Source of the DNA: an uncultured Bacteroidota bacterium | GTDB taxonomy: Bacteria > Bacteroidota > Bacteroidia > Chitinophagales > Chitinophagaceae | Direction of reading: 5' to 3' | DNA: 20,568 bases | Assembly (NCBI GenBank): GCA_903847655.1 | Contig: CAINEG010000170.1 | Location: forward strand, 1 to 20,568 | Part shown: positions 1 through 8,389 of the stretch, in pieces | Layout of the letters: the number at the start of each line of letters is the position of its first letter | Numbering within the stretch: position 1 is the stretch's first letter | Translations under genes and position numbers: made by a program | Notes under the pieces: generated by a model | Databases searched by the model: none | Told to the model about the DNA's origin: nothing | Seen by the model: only the letters and a program-made list of their open reading frames with translations

Positions 1-200
1 AAATCGGTAGACAATACCTCTGCACTAATATCTCCATTCACTAATTCACAAATAGCTTTATAATGAGCTGCAATTGCTGCCTCCCCTTTAACACCTACTT
101 GTGCCATTAAACTAGGATTGGTGGTTACCCCATCCAAAATGCCTAAATCATTCGCTTCTTTGATCTGGGCTAAATTGCCCGTGTCTACAAAAAATTTCAT
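1..200 (-). CDS. tal: Transaldolase (TalC/FSA-like small type), N-terminal part, cut by window edge
   Basis: Partial gene. The ATG is at 198-200 on the minus strand and the reading frame runs open off the left edge, giving 66 visible codons. The protein starts MKFFVDTGNLAQIKEANDLG and continues with ILDGVTTNPSLMAQ, which closely follows the opening of the short (about 215-residue) bacterial transaldolases such as B. subtilis YwjH. FVDT contains the first beta-strand Asp of the TIM barrel, and GVTTNPS is the family signature. The family moves dihydroxyacetone units between sugar phosphates in the non-oxidative pentose phosphate pathway; related fructose-6-phosphate aldolases (FSA) share the fold. 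The lysine Schiff-base residue lies outside the window, so aldolase versus transaldolase activity cannot be decided here. The SRP RNA gene lies 25 bp upstream on the same strand. Confidence 0.93.
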   Translation of the reverse strand, partial: MKFFVDTGNLAQIKEANDLGILDGVTTNPSLMAQVGVKGEAAIAAHYKAICELVNGDISAEVLSTD

Positions 201-225
201 AAGTTATAGTTTTAAAAAGTGGCAG

Positions 226-328
226 GCTACTTACATCGCACCGCTCAACCGTCTATCCTTGCTGCATTCCTGCCCTGGGGAGTTTCAACAGGAGCTGGTC
301 GTGCAAGACCTGCCGGTGCAAATGTAGC
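226..328 (-). ncRNA. ffs: Signal recognition particle RNA, small bacterial (4.5S-like) type
   Basis: On the minus strand the sequence CCCCAGGGCAGGAATGCAGC followed by AAGGATA matches the SRP domain IV core, which in other bacteria reads like CCCCAGGGCCGGAAGGCAGCAAGG: the GGAA-type tetraloop and the asymmetric loop bound by Ffh. The flanks fold together. The 5' end GCTAC...GCACCG (328 down to about 314) pairs with CGGTGC...GTAGC (about 243 down to 226), closing a single long hairpin of about 103 nt, the usual size of the short SRP RNA. It would assemble with Ffh to target nascent membrane proteins. Ends are set from the closing helix and may be off by a few bases. A T-rich stretch with a weak -7-like TAGCTTTT lies just upstream. 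No protein is encoded here. Confidence 0.9.
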
Positions 329-370
329 ACAAAAAAAGCTACTAAAAAAAGGCCGCTGAAAGCCGCTCTG

Positions 371-1648
371 CTACCAGCTTTGCTTGGAATTGATGCTAGA
401 AAAACCTAATAAGGAATCATATAGCGTGCCCGGCGCACGGTAATACACTAAAATGGAATAATTGTTTTCGGTTTCCCAGTGATTGCCCTCGGTTTCAGTA
501 AAATCATCTAAGGAATTGGGGTCTAGTCGGTCTCTTAAAATATAATTGTAACTATAATAGCCTTGTTTTAAAATCAAAGTCTTTTGGTACAATCCAAGCT
601 TGGGATCAAATACCATTTCGGCATTTCTATTTAACTCATTATTGGTGAAAGCCCCAGACAAATATAAGTTTTGTCCCACTAATGGCAGATGATCTTTAGG
701 CAGATAAGTAAATACTACATGGGCATAATCATTTTGATTTTCGCTTTGAAGCGCATCTGTATTAGATATGAGGTAGTTCCCATTTAAGTCATTAAAACTG
801 TAATAAGCCAGCTCATTTCGAGTAATATCTGGTTTTAAAAAAACATAATTTTGGTTTTGTACTTTTTGAAACCTACTAATTCGATCGGAAACCAATTGCA
901 TGCTTTGCAAATCGAGCCACCTGGCTTCTTTCCCTGATGGAAATATCAATTGATCCTCTTTATTGTATTCTAAAATATTGCCTCTGATAAAATTAGGCTC
1001 GGAAATTTTAATGGCATCGCTGTACCTATAATTTTGAATTACTTCCAATTGCAATTGTTCTGGTTGTAAAGAGTAAATTTGTTTGAGGTCTAATTGCACC
1101 GAAATTTTTTGATGTGTTTTTGAAATGTTTCCATCAAAGGGCTCCTGCACTTGAGCCGCAATCCCAACTTGATCTTCTACCACATAAAAACGTTGGGTAA
1201 AAATAAGTTCATTGGCATTCCCATTTTTGAACACTTTTAAAATATAATTACCCGACTTAGTGGGCTTGCAATTAACATTGGGAAAACTAAATTGATAATG
1301 ATAATAATGTTGGCTGGCCATGGATGAGACCGAAAAACTATTGATCTTAATCTGATTGAATCCTTTTACATAATCAAAGCTACTTAGGATGGAGGGGGTC
1401 CAATCGGCATTCATTAACTCTATAGCATAGTTGTAATCTTGGTAATCGGCTTTGAAATCATCAAAACTTACCTGCAACGGGCTGCCCTCATTTAAAACGA
1501 CCACCGGCATGGCCAATGGCTTATTGAGTGGATGAATCAAAATACTATGAATGCTAGAATCATATATTTTGTCTGGATTCTTTTGTGCGTGGCCCTTAGC
1601 AAGACAAAGCACCATTAAACCTAAAAAGAGAAAAATCTTAGGAAACAT
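371..1648 (-). CDS. Type IX secretion system plug protein (formerly DUF5103)
   Basis: A 425-residue exported protein. Residues 1-21 form a signal peptide (MFPKIFLFLGLMVLCLAKGHA, cut before Q22). The mature part begins with the IHSILIHP and NEGSPLQVSFDDFKADYQDY segments typical of the first domain of the T9SS plug family. It continues with the conserved YNYAIELMNADWTPS and SQHYYHYQFSFPN segments, and the C-terminal part has the NELNRNAEM...YQKTLILKQGYYSYNY pattern. Family members are about 400-430 residues, so this copy looks complete. In Flavobacterium the plug closes the periplasmic side of the SprA translocon when it is empty; that role is established for the family and inferred here. The gene ends just before a GC-rich stretch and T-run (about 344-370) that may terminate it, immediately upstream of the SRP RNA. 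It is divergent from the permease gene at 1738. Confidence 0.88.
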   Translation of the reverse strand: MFPKIFLFLGLMVLCLAKGHAQKNPDKIYDSSIHSILIHPLNKPLAMPVVVLNEGSPLQVSFDDFKADYQDYNYAIELMNADWTPSILSSFDYVKGFNQIKINSFSVSSMASQHYYHYQFSFPNVNCKPTKSGNYILKVFKNGNANELIFTQRFYVVEDQVGIAAQVQEPFDGNISKTHQKISVQLDLKQIYSLQPEQLQLEVIQNYRYSDAIKISEPNFIRGNILEYNKEDQLIFPSGKEARWLDLQSMQLVSDRISRFQKVQNQNYVFLKPDITRNELAYYSFNDLNGNYLISNTDALQSENQNDYAHVVFTYLPKDHLPLVGQNLYLSGAFTNNELNRNAEMVFDPKLGLYQKTLILKQGYYSYNYILRDRLDPNSLDDFTETEGNHWETENNYSILVYYRAPGTLYDSLLGFSSINSKQSW

Positions 1649-1710
1649 AGATCCATCATTGAGGTACTACGAAACTACCCATTTAATCCTAATTTTTAAA
1701 CAGAAAAAAC

Positions 1711-1718
1711 TAGATTTG
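1711..1718 (+). promoter_or_regulatory. Candidate Bacteroidota -7 promoter element (TAGATTTG)
   Basis: TAGATTTG is an exact match to the Bacteroidota primary-sigma -7 consensus TAnnTTTG. It lies 20 bp ahead of the TTG start of the permease gene, giving a predicted leader of about 13 nt. No clear -33 TTTG is seen; the expected position is only T-rich (about 1691-1698). It is supporting evidence that translation starts at 1738, not further upstream. Confidence 0.4.
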
Positions 1719-1737
1719 ATAAAAATTAGCCTCCATT

Positions 1738-2922
1738 TTGAATGCCTTTGAAATAGCCAAACGAATAAGTTTTCAAAAACAAAAAAACTATACCCGATTC
1801 ATCGTTCGCTTGTCTATTGCTGCTACCGCCATCAGTGTTGCCGCCATCCTCATTACTTTATCCATTGTGAATGGCTTTCAACAAACAGTGAGCAATAAAG
1901 TATATGCTTTTTGGGGGCAGCTTAGAATTGCCTCTGTGAATGGTATGCCTTTAGAAAAAAATGACTCCCTAACAGCGCGCTTAGTTAAAATACCCTCCGT
2001 AGAAAGCATCTATCCTTTTTTAAATCAATCCACTGTGCTGTCTTATGAGCAAGATATAGAAGGCGTAGTTGCAAGAGGCATAGTTGCAAATGCACCAATT
2101 CCTTTTATTATTGAAGGAAGAAATATTCAAAGCAGTAATGATAGTATGGTAAGTGAAGTGGTTTTATCTGATCACTTAACCAAAACATTAAATATTACAT
2201 TAGACGCTACGGTGAGATTATATTTTTTAAATATAGGAGAGGTGCAGCAAAGAAAATTGAAAGTGGTAGGTATTTACCATTCTGGTATTGAAGATTATGA
2301 CAAGCAATATATCTTGGTGGACCTTAAATTACTTCAACAGCTCAACCATCATCCCAATGAAATAGAAGGTTATACTCTTTTGCTTGAAAAAAATGCGAAT
2401 ATTGATCAAGTCAACGATCAAGTACAAACACAAATGCCCCCCAACTGGGTGGCCACTACCACCAAAGATTATTATCCTCAAATATTTGATTGGATTGGCG
2501 TTCAAACAGTCAATCGGAATGTGACTATTACCATTATGTTGCTCATTGCCATTGTGAATTTACTTACCTGTCTATTTATCTTAATGTTAGAGCGCATACC
2601 CATGATCGGCACCCTGACTGCCTTAGGCGCCACCCCTGGCTTTATTAGACAAATCTTTCTTTACCAAGCTAGTTTTATTTGTTGGATGGGCATTGGTATG
2701 GGGAGCATCCTTGGGCTTGGACTTTGCTATTTGCAAAAACAATTTGGATGGATTCAATTAGACGAATCGGCTTACTTTATAAAAACATTGCCCATCGAAT
2801 TCAATGCTTATCAAATCATTTTGGTTTTATTGGGTACGGCCATTATAAGTTATGTATCTTTTTTAATCCCCACTTTATGGATTAAAAAAATAGCTCCTGC
2901 CAAAGCCATAAAATTTGATTAA
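1738..2922 (+). CDS. FtsX/LolCE-like ABC transporter permease
   Basis: A 394-residue inner-membrane protein with the FtsX-like permease layout: a cytoplasmic N-terminus, one membrane segment (about residues 24-46), a large periplasmic domain (about 47-258), then three membrane segments (about 261-283, 305-327, 362-382). Between the second and third lie the MLERIPMIGTLTALGATPGFIRQIFL coupling region and the ALGA motif typical of LolC/LolE/MacB permeases, and the C-terminus PAKAIKFD matches the family's usual P-x-x-A-I-x-F ending. Such proteins work with an ATPase, for example in lipoprotein release; no ATPase is encoded in this window, so substrate and partner are unknown. The start is an unusual TTG at 1738: an in-frame stop at 1720-1722 leaves no ATG, and ATT at 1735 is the only other rare option. 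Its stop shares TTAA with the convergent methyltransferase gene. Confidence 0.85.
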   Translation: MNAFEIAKRISFQKQKNYTRFIVRLSIAATAISVAAILITLSIVNGFQQTVSNKVYAFWGQLRIASVNGMPLEKNDSLTARLVKIPSVESIYPFLNQSTVLSYEQDIEGVVARGIVANAPIPFIIEGRNIQSSNDSMVSEVVLSDHLTKTLNITLDATVRLYFLNIGEVQQRKLKVVGIYHSGIEDYDKQYILVDLKLLQQLNHHPNEIEGYTLLLEKNANIDQVNDQVQTQMPPNWVATTTKDYYPQIFDWIGVQTVNRNVTITIMLLIAIVNLLTCLFILMLERIPMIGTLTALGATPGFIRQIFLYQASFICWMGIGMGSILGLGLCYLQKQFGWIQLDESAYFIKTLPIEFNAYQIILVLLGTAIISYVSFLIPTLWIKKIAPAKAIKFD

Positions 2923-3650
2923 GCTTTCCAATGAGCTAGAATAATCCCAGCGGCTACTGCTGCATTTAAAGACTCTGCATGCCCAAATTTTGGAATTTTT
3001 ATAGGATCTGTAATGTATTTACTTAATGCACTGCTTATTCCTTTAGACTCATTGCCAATAATTAAAAAACCACTGGATTCAATTTTTGTTTCGTACATCG
3101 AATGCCCATTTAAAACAGCCCCATATACTTTCAATCTATTTGCCGCCAATACTTCTTCTATATTAACGGTCTCTACCCTTACTCGAAAGCAACTTCCCAT
3201 CGTACTTTGCAGTACTTTGGGATGGTAAAATCCTGCGGTATCCTCAGACACTAAGATTTGTAGTATCCCAAACCAATCGGCAGTTCTAATAATGGTGCCC
3301 AAATTGCCTGGATCCTGAATGCCATCTAACAAAAGGGTCAATGTTTGCTCGTAGGGTAATGGCTTTAAGAAAGATTGTTTTTCCACCAAGGCAATCACTT
3401 GATGTGGCGAGGGCATCTGACTCATTCTTTTGAGCATAATTTCATCAATCTCCACCACGGGCACTGGCAATACCCCTTGGCTAAGAATCCAATCTGATGT
3501 GGCGTAGATCTTTTTTATGGTCCAATCGCTCCTTAAAAGCTCTTGTAGCATTTTAGGCCCTTCTACGATAAATGCAGATTCTTCTGCCCAATGTTTTTTA
3601 TGGGCAAAAGATTGAATATATTTGAGCTCACTATTATTGATCATGGACAT
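2919..3650 (-). CDS. SpoU/TrmH-family RNA 2'-O-methyltransferase
   Basis: A 243-residue SPOUT methyltransferase. An N-terminal substrate-binding region (about residues 1-95, YIQSFAHKKHW...AFIVEGPKML) precedes the knotted catalytic domain with the three SpoU motifs: DPGNLGTIIRTADWFG (113-128), GNESKGIS (199-206) and SLNAAVAAGII (227-237). The family methylates the 2'-OH of a ribose in rRNA or tRNA using S-adenosylmethionine. The N-terminal module resembles RlmB/TsnR-like rRNA enzymes, but the target base cannot be read from sequence. Two starts are possible, ATG at 3648-3650 or 3642-3644; the second gives MINNSELKYIQ, which looks like a natural family N-terminus. Both start codons overlap candidate start codons of the divergent tamL. 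At the other end its stop overlaps that of the convergent permease gene. Confidence 0.93.
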   Translation of the reverse strand: MSMINNSELKYIQSFAHKKHWAEESAFIVEGPKMLQELLRSDWTIKKIYATSDWILSQGVLPVPVVEIDEIMLKRMSQMPSPHQVIALVEKQSFLKPLPYEQTLTLLLDGIQDPGNLGTIIRTADWFGILQILVSEDTAGFYHPKVLQSTMGSCFRVRVETVNIEEVLAANRLKVYGAVLNGHSMYETKIESSGFLIIGNESKGISSALSKYITDPIKIPKFGHAESLNAAVAAGIILAHWKA

Positions 3651-6030
3651 GCATTTACGGAGGCTTAAAAATATTAGTTTCTTCGCAAGATTTTACCTAC
3701 TGGGCCTTTTATTTTTATTAAATGCATGCGCAGACATCAAAAAAGCAACGGTTCATGACTATCCAAAGCAAATGGCCTTTGTTTTCGACAACAAAGTAGT
3801 CATCAAAGATGCTGAAAGCAAAAAAGAACTGCAGGAAATTCTTTCCGATATAGACAATTACTGGGATGATAGCTTAAAAGTGAAGCGCATCAGACAGTTT
3901 GGTGTTTTTAATACAATCGTTCAACCTAGCCTCTACGATGCTAGTAAATTACCGCGCACGCTTCAGTTTATGGAGGCCTATTTGTCCACCAAGGGTTATA
4001 GTCATCCTGTTTTAAACCCTATTGTTAAAGTGGATACAGTGAAAGAGGAATGGAGAACCTACTTGACCATGGAAATCAAACTGAACAAAAAAACAATCAT
4101 CGATACGGTCGTTTATCAATTAACAGACAAAGCCCTTCAGTACATTGCCAACCAGCATCAAACGGAGGCCTATATTAAAAAGGGAATGGCCTTTTCTAAC
4201 GAATCCATTAACAACGAGTTAGACCGACTGGTTGAATTGTTTAGAGCTAATGGATATTATTTTTTCACTAAAGAAAAAATATTTGCTGAAGTAGATACGC
4301 TCAATCAGCAATTGATGCAATTGAAACTTGACCCCTTAGCGCAAATCAATCAAATTAGCACTGCAAAGCAAAAAGAAAATGAAAGCCCTAGTTGGAAAAT
4401 CAGTTTTCAATTACGCAATACCGATTCAAGCACCACCAAGGTTTACCCAGTTGGACAACAAATATTTTATAGTGATTTAAAATTAGCGGACAATCCGGAC
4501 AGTATATTAATTAAAAATTTAGCGCGTCAAGAAAGCTTTGAAAACACCGTGCATCAATTTAACTATCCAAAATTTAAGTCGATATTGTTTGAACAACAAT
4601 CTTTCATTAAAAAAGGAGACTTATTTAATGAAAAACTCTACTACCAAACTTTAAATAATTTTAGTAGTCTTGGTGCTTGGCAACAAATTGATGGGAGGAC
4701 TAGTCTCCAAAAGGACAGTATCTATTTGCATTATTTTTTAGTGCCTGCCTTAAGACATAGTTTTAGTTTTGATTTAGAAGGCAGTAAAAATAATTCCGAA
4801 TTGGTGTCAGGCAACCTTCTTGGCTTGTCCACCAGCCTTACCTATAGAGACAAGAACGTTCAAAAAAAATCCATCCCTTCCATTACTAATTTGAGAACGG
4901 GTATTGAATTGAATGTGAACAATGGCAATGATAACTTAACACAAACCTTACTTTTTAATGTGGGCCATACCTATAGTTTCCCCAACTTGCTGATTCCTTT
5001 TAGGCCAAGACAAAGCAATTACCTCAATAGCACAAGAACTAATTTCTCTTTAAATGGGGCTTATATAGACAGATTGAATTATTACCAGTTAGCTTCCTTC
5101 ACCACTAATTGGGGTTATGAAACAAAGAAAAATAAAAATGGTTCCGACATTACCTGGACATACCGTCCCCTTAACATCGAATTATACCACATAAAAAAAT
5201 TTGAAAAATTAGACAGCTTATTATTATTAAACCCTTTTTTAAGGTCTTCCTTTAACCAAGGAAATGTAATCAGTCAAACACTTAGTTTTCTGCGTTCCGG
5301 CCCTTCCTTGAATCATCCGAATCAAAACAATTATTTTAGAATGGGCATTGAAGAAGCGGGCGGATTGCTCGGCTTATCTTCAGACATTCAAAAACATATT
5401 TACAGGTACATTAAAGCAGAAATTGAATTAAGAAAATTATACAAATTCACTTATACCGAATTGGCTTGGCGTTTGATGGGCGGCTGGGGGAACAATTACA
5501 GTAATGATCCTGGCTTAAAAGGACAACTTCCATTTTTCAAACAATTCACTGCTGGTGGACCTTATAGTATGCGTGCATGGGGATTGAGGCAATTAGGATT
5601 AGGCAGCTCACAATTTTACGACACCAGTACAAAAAGTCAAAACTTTGATCGTTTTGGGGATGTTCAATTAGAGACCAATATAGAATTTCGATTCCCCATT
5701 TTGCAAATAGGTTCCTATAAAATTAGTTCCGCCGTATTTACGGATATTGGAAATATTTGGAATACCCACGAATCAAGTATTGACCCAGCCTCTGGATTCA
5801 AACTAGACAAGCTTTATAAAGACTTGGCCATTGGAATAGGTTCTGGAATTAGGTTTGATTTTAATTATTTTATCATTCGTGTAGATTACGCTTTAAAAAT
5901 GAAAGACCCTACCAGACTAAGCAACAATGGATGGATGGATTTGTCTCATTTCAAATGGGCCGATGCAAAACCCAATGGATTGACCGTTAACAATTATGCT
6001 TGGCAATTTGGAATTGGACTGCCTTTTTAA
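3643..6030 (+). CDS. tamL: TamL-type lipid-anchored BamA/TamA (Omp85) outer-membrane protein
   Basis: With ATG 3643 the protein has 795 residues. A lipoprotein signal (RRLKNISFFARFYLLGLLFLLNA, then Cys29) has a lipobox LLNAC, which separates Bacteroidota TamL from proteobacterial TamA. About residues 35-300 hold POTRA-like repeats (for example RTLQFMEAYLSTKGY and DRLVELFRANGYYFF). The rest is a beta-barrel with alternating aromatic strands, GGPYSMRAWGLRQLG (about residue 640) as the VRGF/Y-like motif of Omp85 barrels, and a C-terminus ending in Phe (FGIGLPF). Omp85 proteins insert or translocate outer-membrane proteins, and TamA-type proteins pair with a periplasm-spanning TamB, not encoded here. 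A TTG at 3622 would add seven residues, and a second ATG is at 3649; either ATG keeps the signal peptide intact. The 5' end overlaps the divergent methyltransferase gene and the stop overlaps truB. Confidence 0.87.
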   Translation: MDMHLRRLKNISFFARFYLLGLLFLLNACADIKKATVHDYPKQMAFVFDNKVVIKDAESKKELQEILSDIDNYWDDSLKVKRIRQFGVFNTIVQPSLYDASKLPRTLQFMEAYLSTKGYSHPVLNPIVKVDTVKEEWRTYLTMEIKLNKKTIIDTVVYQLTDKALQYIANQHQTEAYIKKGMAFSNESINNELDRLVELFRANGYYFFTKEKIFAEVDTLNQQLMQLKLDPLAQINQISTAKQKENESPSWKISFQLRNTDSSTTKVYPVGQQIFYSDLKLADNPDSILIKNLARQESFENTVHQFNYPKFKSILFEQQSFIKKGDLFNEKLYYQTLNNFSSLGAWQQIDGRTSLQKDSIYLHYFLVPALRHSFSFDLEGSKNNSELVSGNLLGLSTSLTYRDKNVQKKSIPSITNLRTGIELNVNNGNDNLTQTLLFNVGHTYSFPNLLIPFRPRQSNYLNSTRTNFSLNGAYIDRLNYYQLASFTTNWGYETKKNKNGSDITWTYRPLNIELYHIKKFEKLDSLLLLNPFLRSSFNQGNVISQTLSFLRSGPSLNHPNQNNYFRMGIEEAGGLLGLSSDIQKHIYRYIKAEIELRKLYKFTYTELAWRLMGGWGNNYSNDPGLKGQLPFFKQFTAGGPYSMRAWGLRQLGLGSSQFYDTSTKSQNFDRFGDVQLETNIEFRFPILQIGSYKISSAVFTDIGNIWNTHESSIDPASGFKLDKLYKDLAIGIGSGIRFDFNYFIIRVDYALKMKDPTRLSNNGWMDLSHFKWADAKPNGLTVNNYAWQFGIGLPF

Positions 6031-6767
6031 ATTTTTTCTTCTGCTTGATTCATGGCACCGTCCGATCCAGCAATTAAAGCTTCTATTTCAACTTGTAAGT
6101 CCTGCCATTGTATAGCCTTGTCCACTTCATATTCACCAATTTTTGTGCGTCTTAAACTACTCATGTAGGCGCCCACTTTAAGTGCGTCTCCGAAATCTTT
6201 CACCAAACTTCTAATATAAGTACCCGTAGAACAAACCACTTTAAACTCAATGGTGGGTAAATCAATTTTAGTAATTTCGAAATTGGCAATATTTACTTTT
6301 CGAGGATCTACTTTCACTTCAATCCCTTTTCTGGCAGATTCATATAATCTTTTTCCGTCTTTTTTAATAGCAGAATGTTGAGGTGGCATTTGTAAAATGT
6401 CTCCAATGAAAGGAATTGTGGCATTGACAATCTGCTCCTTTGTCAAATCTGCAATGGAAGTAAAATTTTCTGGCTCAGATTCTAAGTCATAAGTGGGCGT
6501 AGTGGCACCTAAGACCATGGATCCAATATATTCTTTTGGCATGCCCATGTAATTGTCAATTTGTTTGGTAAAGCTTCCTGTGCAAACAATCAACAGGCCT
6601 GTGGCCAGTGGGTCTAAGGTACCTGCATGCCCTACCTTTAAAATTCGGGTAAGTCCTCTTACTTTTTTTACAATGTCAAAAGAGGTCCAACGCAAGGGCT
6701 TGTCTATCAACAACACTTTTCCTTCTAAATAAGGAATCAAAACTTTTAGAATGGGTTTTTGTTTCAT
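6027..6767 (-). CDS. truB: tRNA pseudouridine(55) synthase TruB
   Basis: A 246-residue enzyme that converts U55 in the T-loop of tRNAs to pseudouridine. It shows EGKVLLIDKPLRWTSFDIV (residues 15-33), the family's opening strand and helix, and GHAGTLDPLATG (46-57), which contains the catalytic Asp52. MPPQHSAIKKDGKRLYESAR gives the conserved KxxGxRxYxxAR segment, and CSTGTYIRSLVKDFG is the C-terminal signature strand-helix. The length suits the short TruB form without a full PUA domain. The gene lies 12 bp downstream of proS on the same strand, so the two are probably co-transcribed. Its stop overlaps the stop of convergent tamL within TTAA. Confidence 0.97.
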   Translation of the reverse strand: MKQKPILKVLIPYLEGKVLLIDKPLRWTSFDIVKKVRGLTRILKVGHAGTLDPLATGLLIVCTGSFTKQIDNYMGMPKEYIGSMVLGATTPTYDLESEPENFTSIADLTKEQIVNATIPFIGDILQMPPQHSAIKKDGKRLYESARKGIEVKVDPRKVNIANFEITKIDLPTIEFKVVCSTGTYIRSLVKDFGDALKVGAYMSSLRRTKIGEYEVDKAIQWQDLQVEIEALIAGSDGAMNQAEEKI

Positions 6768-6779
6768 GCCAATGAAGAC

Positions 6780-8258
6780 TTAGTAGGCTCTTGCAAATAA
6801 AACACGTTGCGTAGAGGCGTTACCAGTTAAAATACATTTTCCATTTTCTAATGGATTGTCCAATGGAATGCAACGAATGGTGGCCTTAGCTAATTCTTTG
6901 ATTTTATCTTCTGTTTCAGCAGTACCATCCCAATGTGCTAAAACAAAACCAGTTTTGTTGTCCAAAATATTCAAAAATTCCTCCCAAGTATCGGCCTTGG
7001 TAATATGTTCTTCACGGTATTTTTTAGCACGCTCAAATAAATTAGTTTGTATTTCTACTAATAAATTTTCTACCGTTTGCGTTAAGCCTTCCATTGCTAC
7101 AGCAGATTTTTCTTTGGTATCACGACGCGCTAATTCTACTTGTTTGTTTTCCAAATCACGTGCCCCAATGGCTATTCTAATAGGCACCCCTTTTAATTCA
7201 TACTCTGCAAATTTCCATCCTGGTCTAGCATGATCTGAATTATCATATTTTACTCTTATCCCCGCTGCCTTAAAGGATTTTACTAGCTCTCCTACTTTCT
7301 CATCTAATACTTGCTTTTGTTCTTCTCCTTTATAAATTGGAACAATGACTACTTGAATAGGTGCAATGCGTGGAGGCAATACTAAACCTTCATCATCGCT
7401 ATGTGTCATTACTAGGCCGCCAATTAATCTTGTGCTCACGCCCCAACTAGTAGCCCAAACATATTCTTGCTTATTATGCTGATCGCTAAATTTAACATCA
7501 AAAGCTTTCGCAAAGTTTTGTCCTAAGAAATGGGATGTACCTGCTTGCAATGCTTTTCCATCCTGCATTAAAGCTTCAATGCAATAAGTATCTTCTGCAC
7601 CTGCAAAACGCTCGTTGGCTGTTTTCACTCCTTTGATCACAGGCACGGCCATCCAATTTTCTACGAAGTCGGCATAGACGTTTAACATTTGTTTGGTTTC
7701 TGCAATTGCTTCCGCTGCAGTGGCATGTGCCGTATGTCCTTCCTGCCATAAAAATTCGGCAGTGCGTAAAAATAAACGTGTGCGCATTTCCCATCTTACC
7801 ACATTCGCCCATTGATTCACTAAAATGGGTAAATCACGATAAGACTGAATCCAAGTTTTATAAGTATTCCAAATGATGGCTTCACTGGTTGGACGAACAA
7901 TTAATTCCTCTTCTAATTTGGCTTCCGGATCTACCATTAATTTTCCCTTATTATTGGGGTCGGCAATTAAACGATAATGAGTAACGACCGCACATTCTTT
8001 GGCAAAGCCTTCGGCATTTTTTTCCTCTGCTTCAAAAAGTGATTTGGGAACGAATAAAGGGAAATAAGCATTTTGATGCCCAGTATCTTTGAACATTTTG
8101 TCTAAGACATCGCGCATATTTTCCCATAAAGCATAACCATAAGGTTTTATGACCATACAGCCTCTTACTGCACTGTAATCTGCCAGCTCGCCTTTGATGA
8201 CAAGGTCGTTGTACCATTGAGAATAGTCCTGGGCCCTAGTTGTTAATTCCTTTGCCAT
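6780..8258 (-). CDS. proS: Proline--tRNA ligase, archaeal/eukaryotic type
   Basis: A 492-residue class II aminoacyl-tRNA synthetase charging tRNA-Pro. Visible landmarks are the TSE loop VRPTSE (121-126), motif 2 around [22 protein letters not shown] (153-174), motif 3 [20 protein letters not shown] (272-291), and then an anticodon-binding domain starting at [17 protein letters not shown]. It lacks the long editing insertion of E. coli-type ProRS and ends in Tyr (RVLFARAY), as in archaeal and eukaryotic type-3 enzymes, which are usual in Bacteroidota. The ATG at 8256-8258 gives [19 protein letters not shown], a normal family start. It is the first gene of a likely proS-truB pair, and its promoter shares a divergent region with the Gly/Tyr-rich lipoprotein gene. 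Confidence 0.97.
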   Translation of the reverse strand: MAKELTTRAQDYSQWYNDLVIKGELADYSAVRGCMVIKPYGYALWENMRDVLDKMFKDTGHQNAYFPLFVPKSLFEAEEKNAEGFAKECAVVTHYRLIADPNNKGKLMVDPEAKLEEELIVRPTSEAIIWNTYKTWIQSYRDLPILVNQWANVVRWEMRTRLFLRTAEFLWQEGHTAHATAAEAIAETKQMLNVYADFVENWMAVPVIKGVKTANERFAGAEDTYCIEALMQDGKALQAGTSHFLGQNFAKAFDVKFSDQHNKQEYVWATSWGVSTRLIGGLVMTHSDDEGLVLPPRIAPIQVVIVPIYKGEEQKQVLDEKVGELVKSFKAAGIRVKYDNSDHARPGWKFAEYELKGVPIRIAIGARDLENKQVELARRDTKEKSAVAMEGLTQTVENLLVEIQTNLFERAKKYREEHITKADTWEEFLNILDNKTGFVLAHWDGTAETEDKIKELAKATIRCIPLDNPLENGKCILTGNASTQRVLFARAY

Positions 8259-8341
8259 TGTAAAAATCTTAACAATTTATATTGTAACAAATCAAGTACT
8301 AAAAACGCTCTATATTTTAAAGTTTTGTACCTTTATATAAG

Positions 8342-8349
8342 CAAATGTA
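8342..8349 (-). promoter_or_regulatory. Candidate -7 element for proS in the divergent intergenic region 8259-8389
   Basis: Read on the minus strand, 8349 down to 8342 is TACATTTG, an exact TAnnTTTG match, about 84 bp ahead of the proS start. No convincing -33 element is present. On the plus strand the same 131-bp gap has only TACCTTTA (8328-8335), one mismatch from consensus, as a possible element for the lipoprotein gene. The region is AT-rich and holds no other feature I can support. Confidence 0.25.
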
Positions 8350-8389
8350 TGCTAAAACAGGGGCATATAAAAACCTAAACTTTATCAAA

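Noticed and set aside
319..326. Exact TAnnTTTG match (TACATTTG, minus strand) as the SRP RNA promoter
   Set aside because: It lies inside the closing helix of the RNA, where the flanking GCTAC still pairs with GTAGC at the 3' end, so it is probably part of the transcript. Only RNA 5'-end mapping would settle it.
118..327. Plus-strand open frame of 69 codons
   Set aside because: It runs antisense through the transaldolase start and the SRP RNA, has no family resemblance, and is explained by those two genes.
6856..7233. Plus-strand open frame of 125 codons inside proS
   Set aside because: Antisense to a fully conserved part of proS, with no recognisable domain or start context.
6780..8258. 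Eukaryotic-type ProRS as a sign of horizontal transfer
   Set aside because: This type is the ordinary one in Bacteroidota, and its base composition matches its neighbours.
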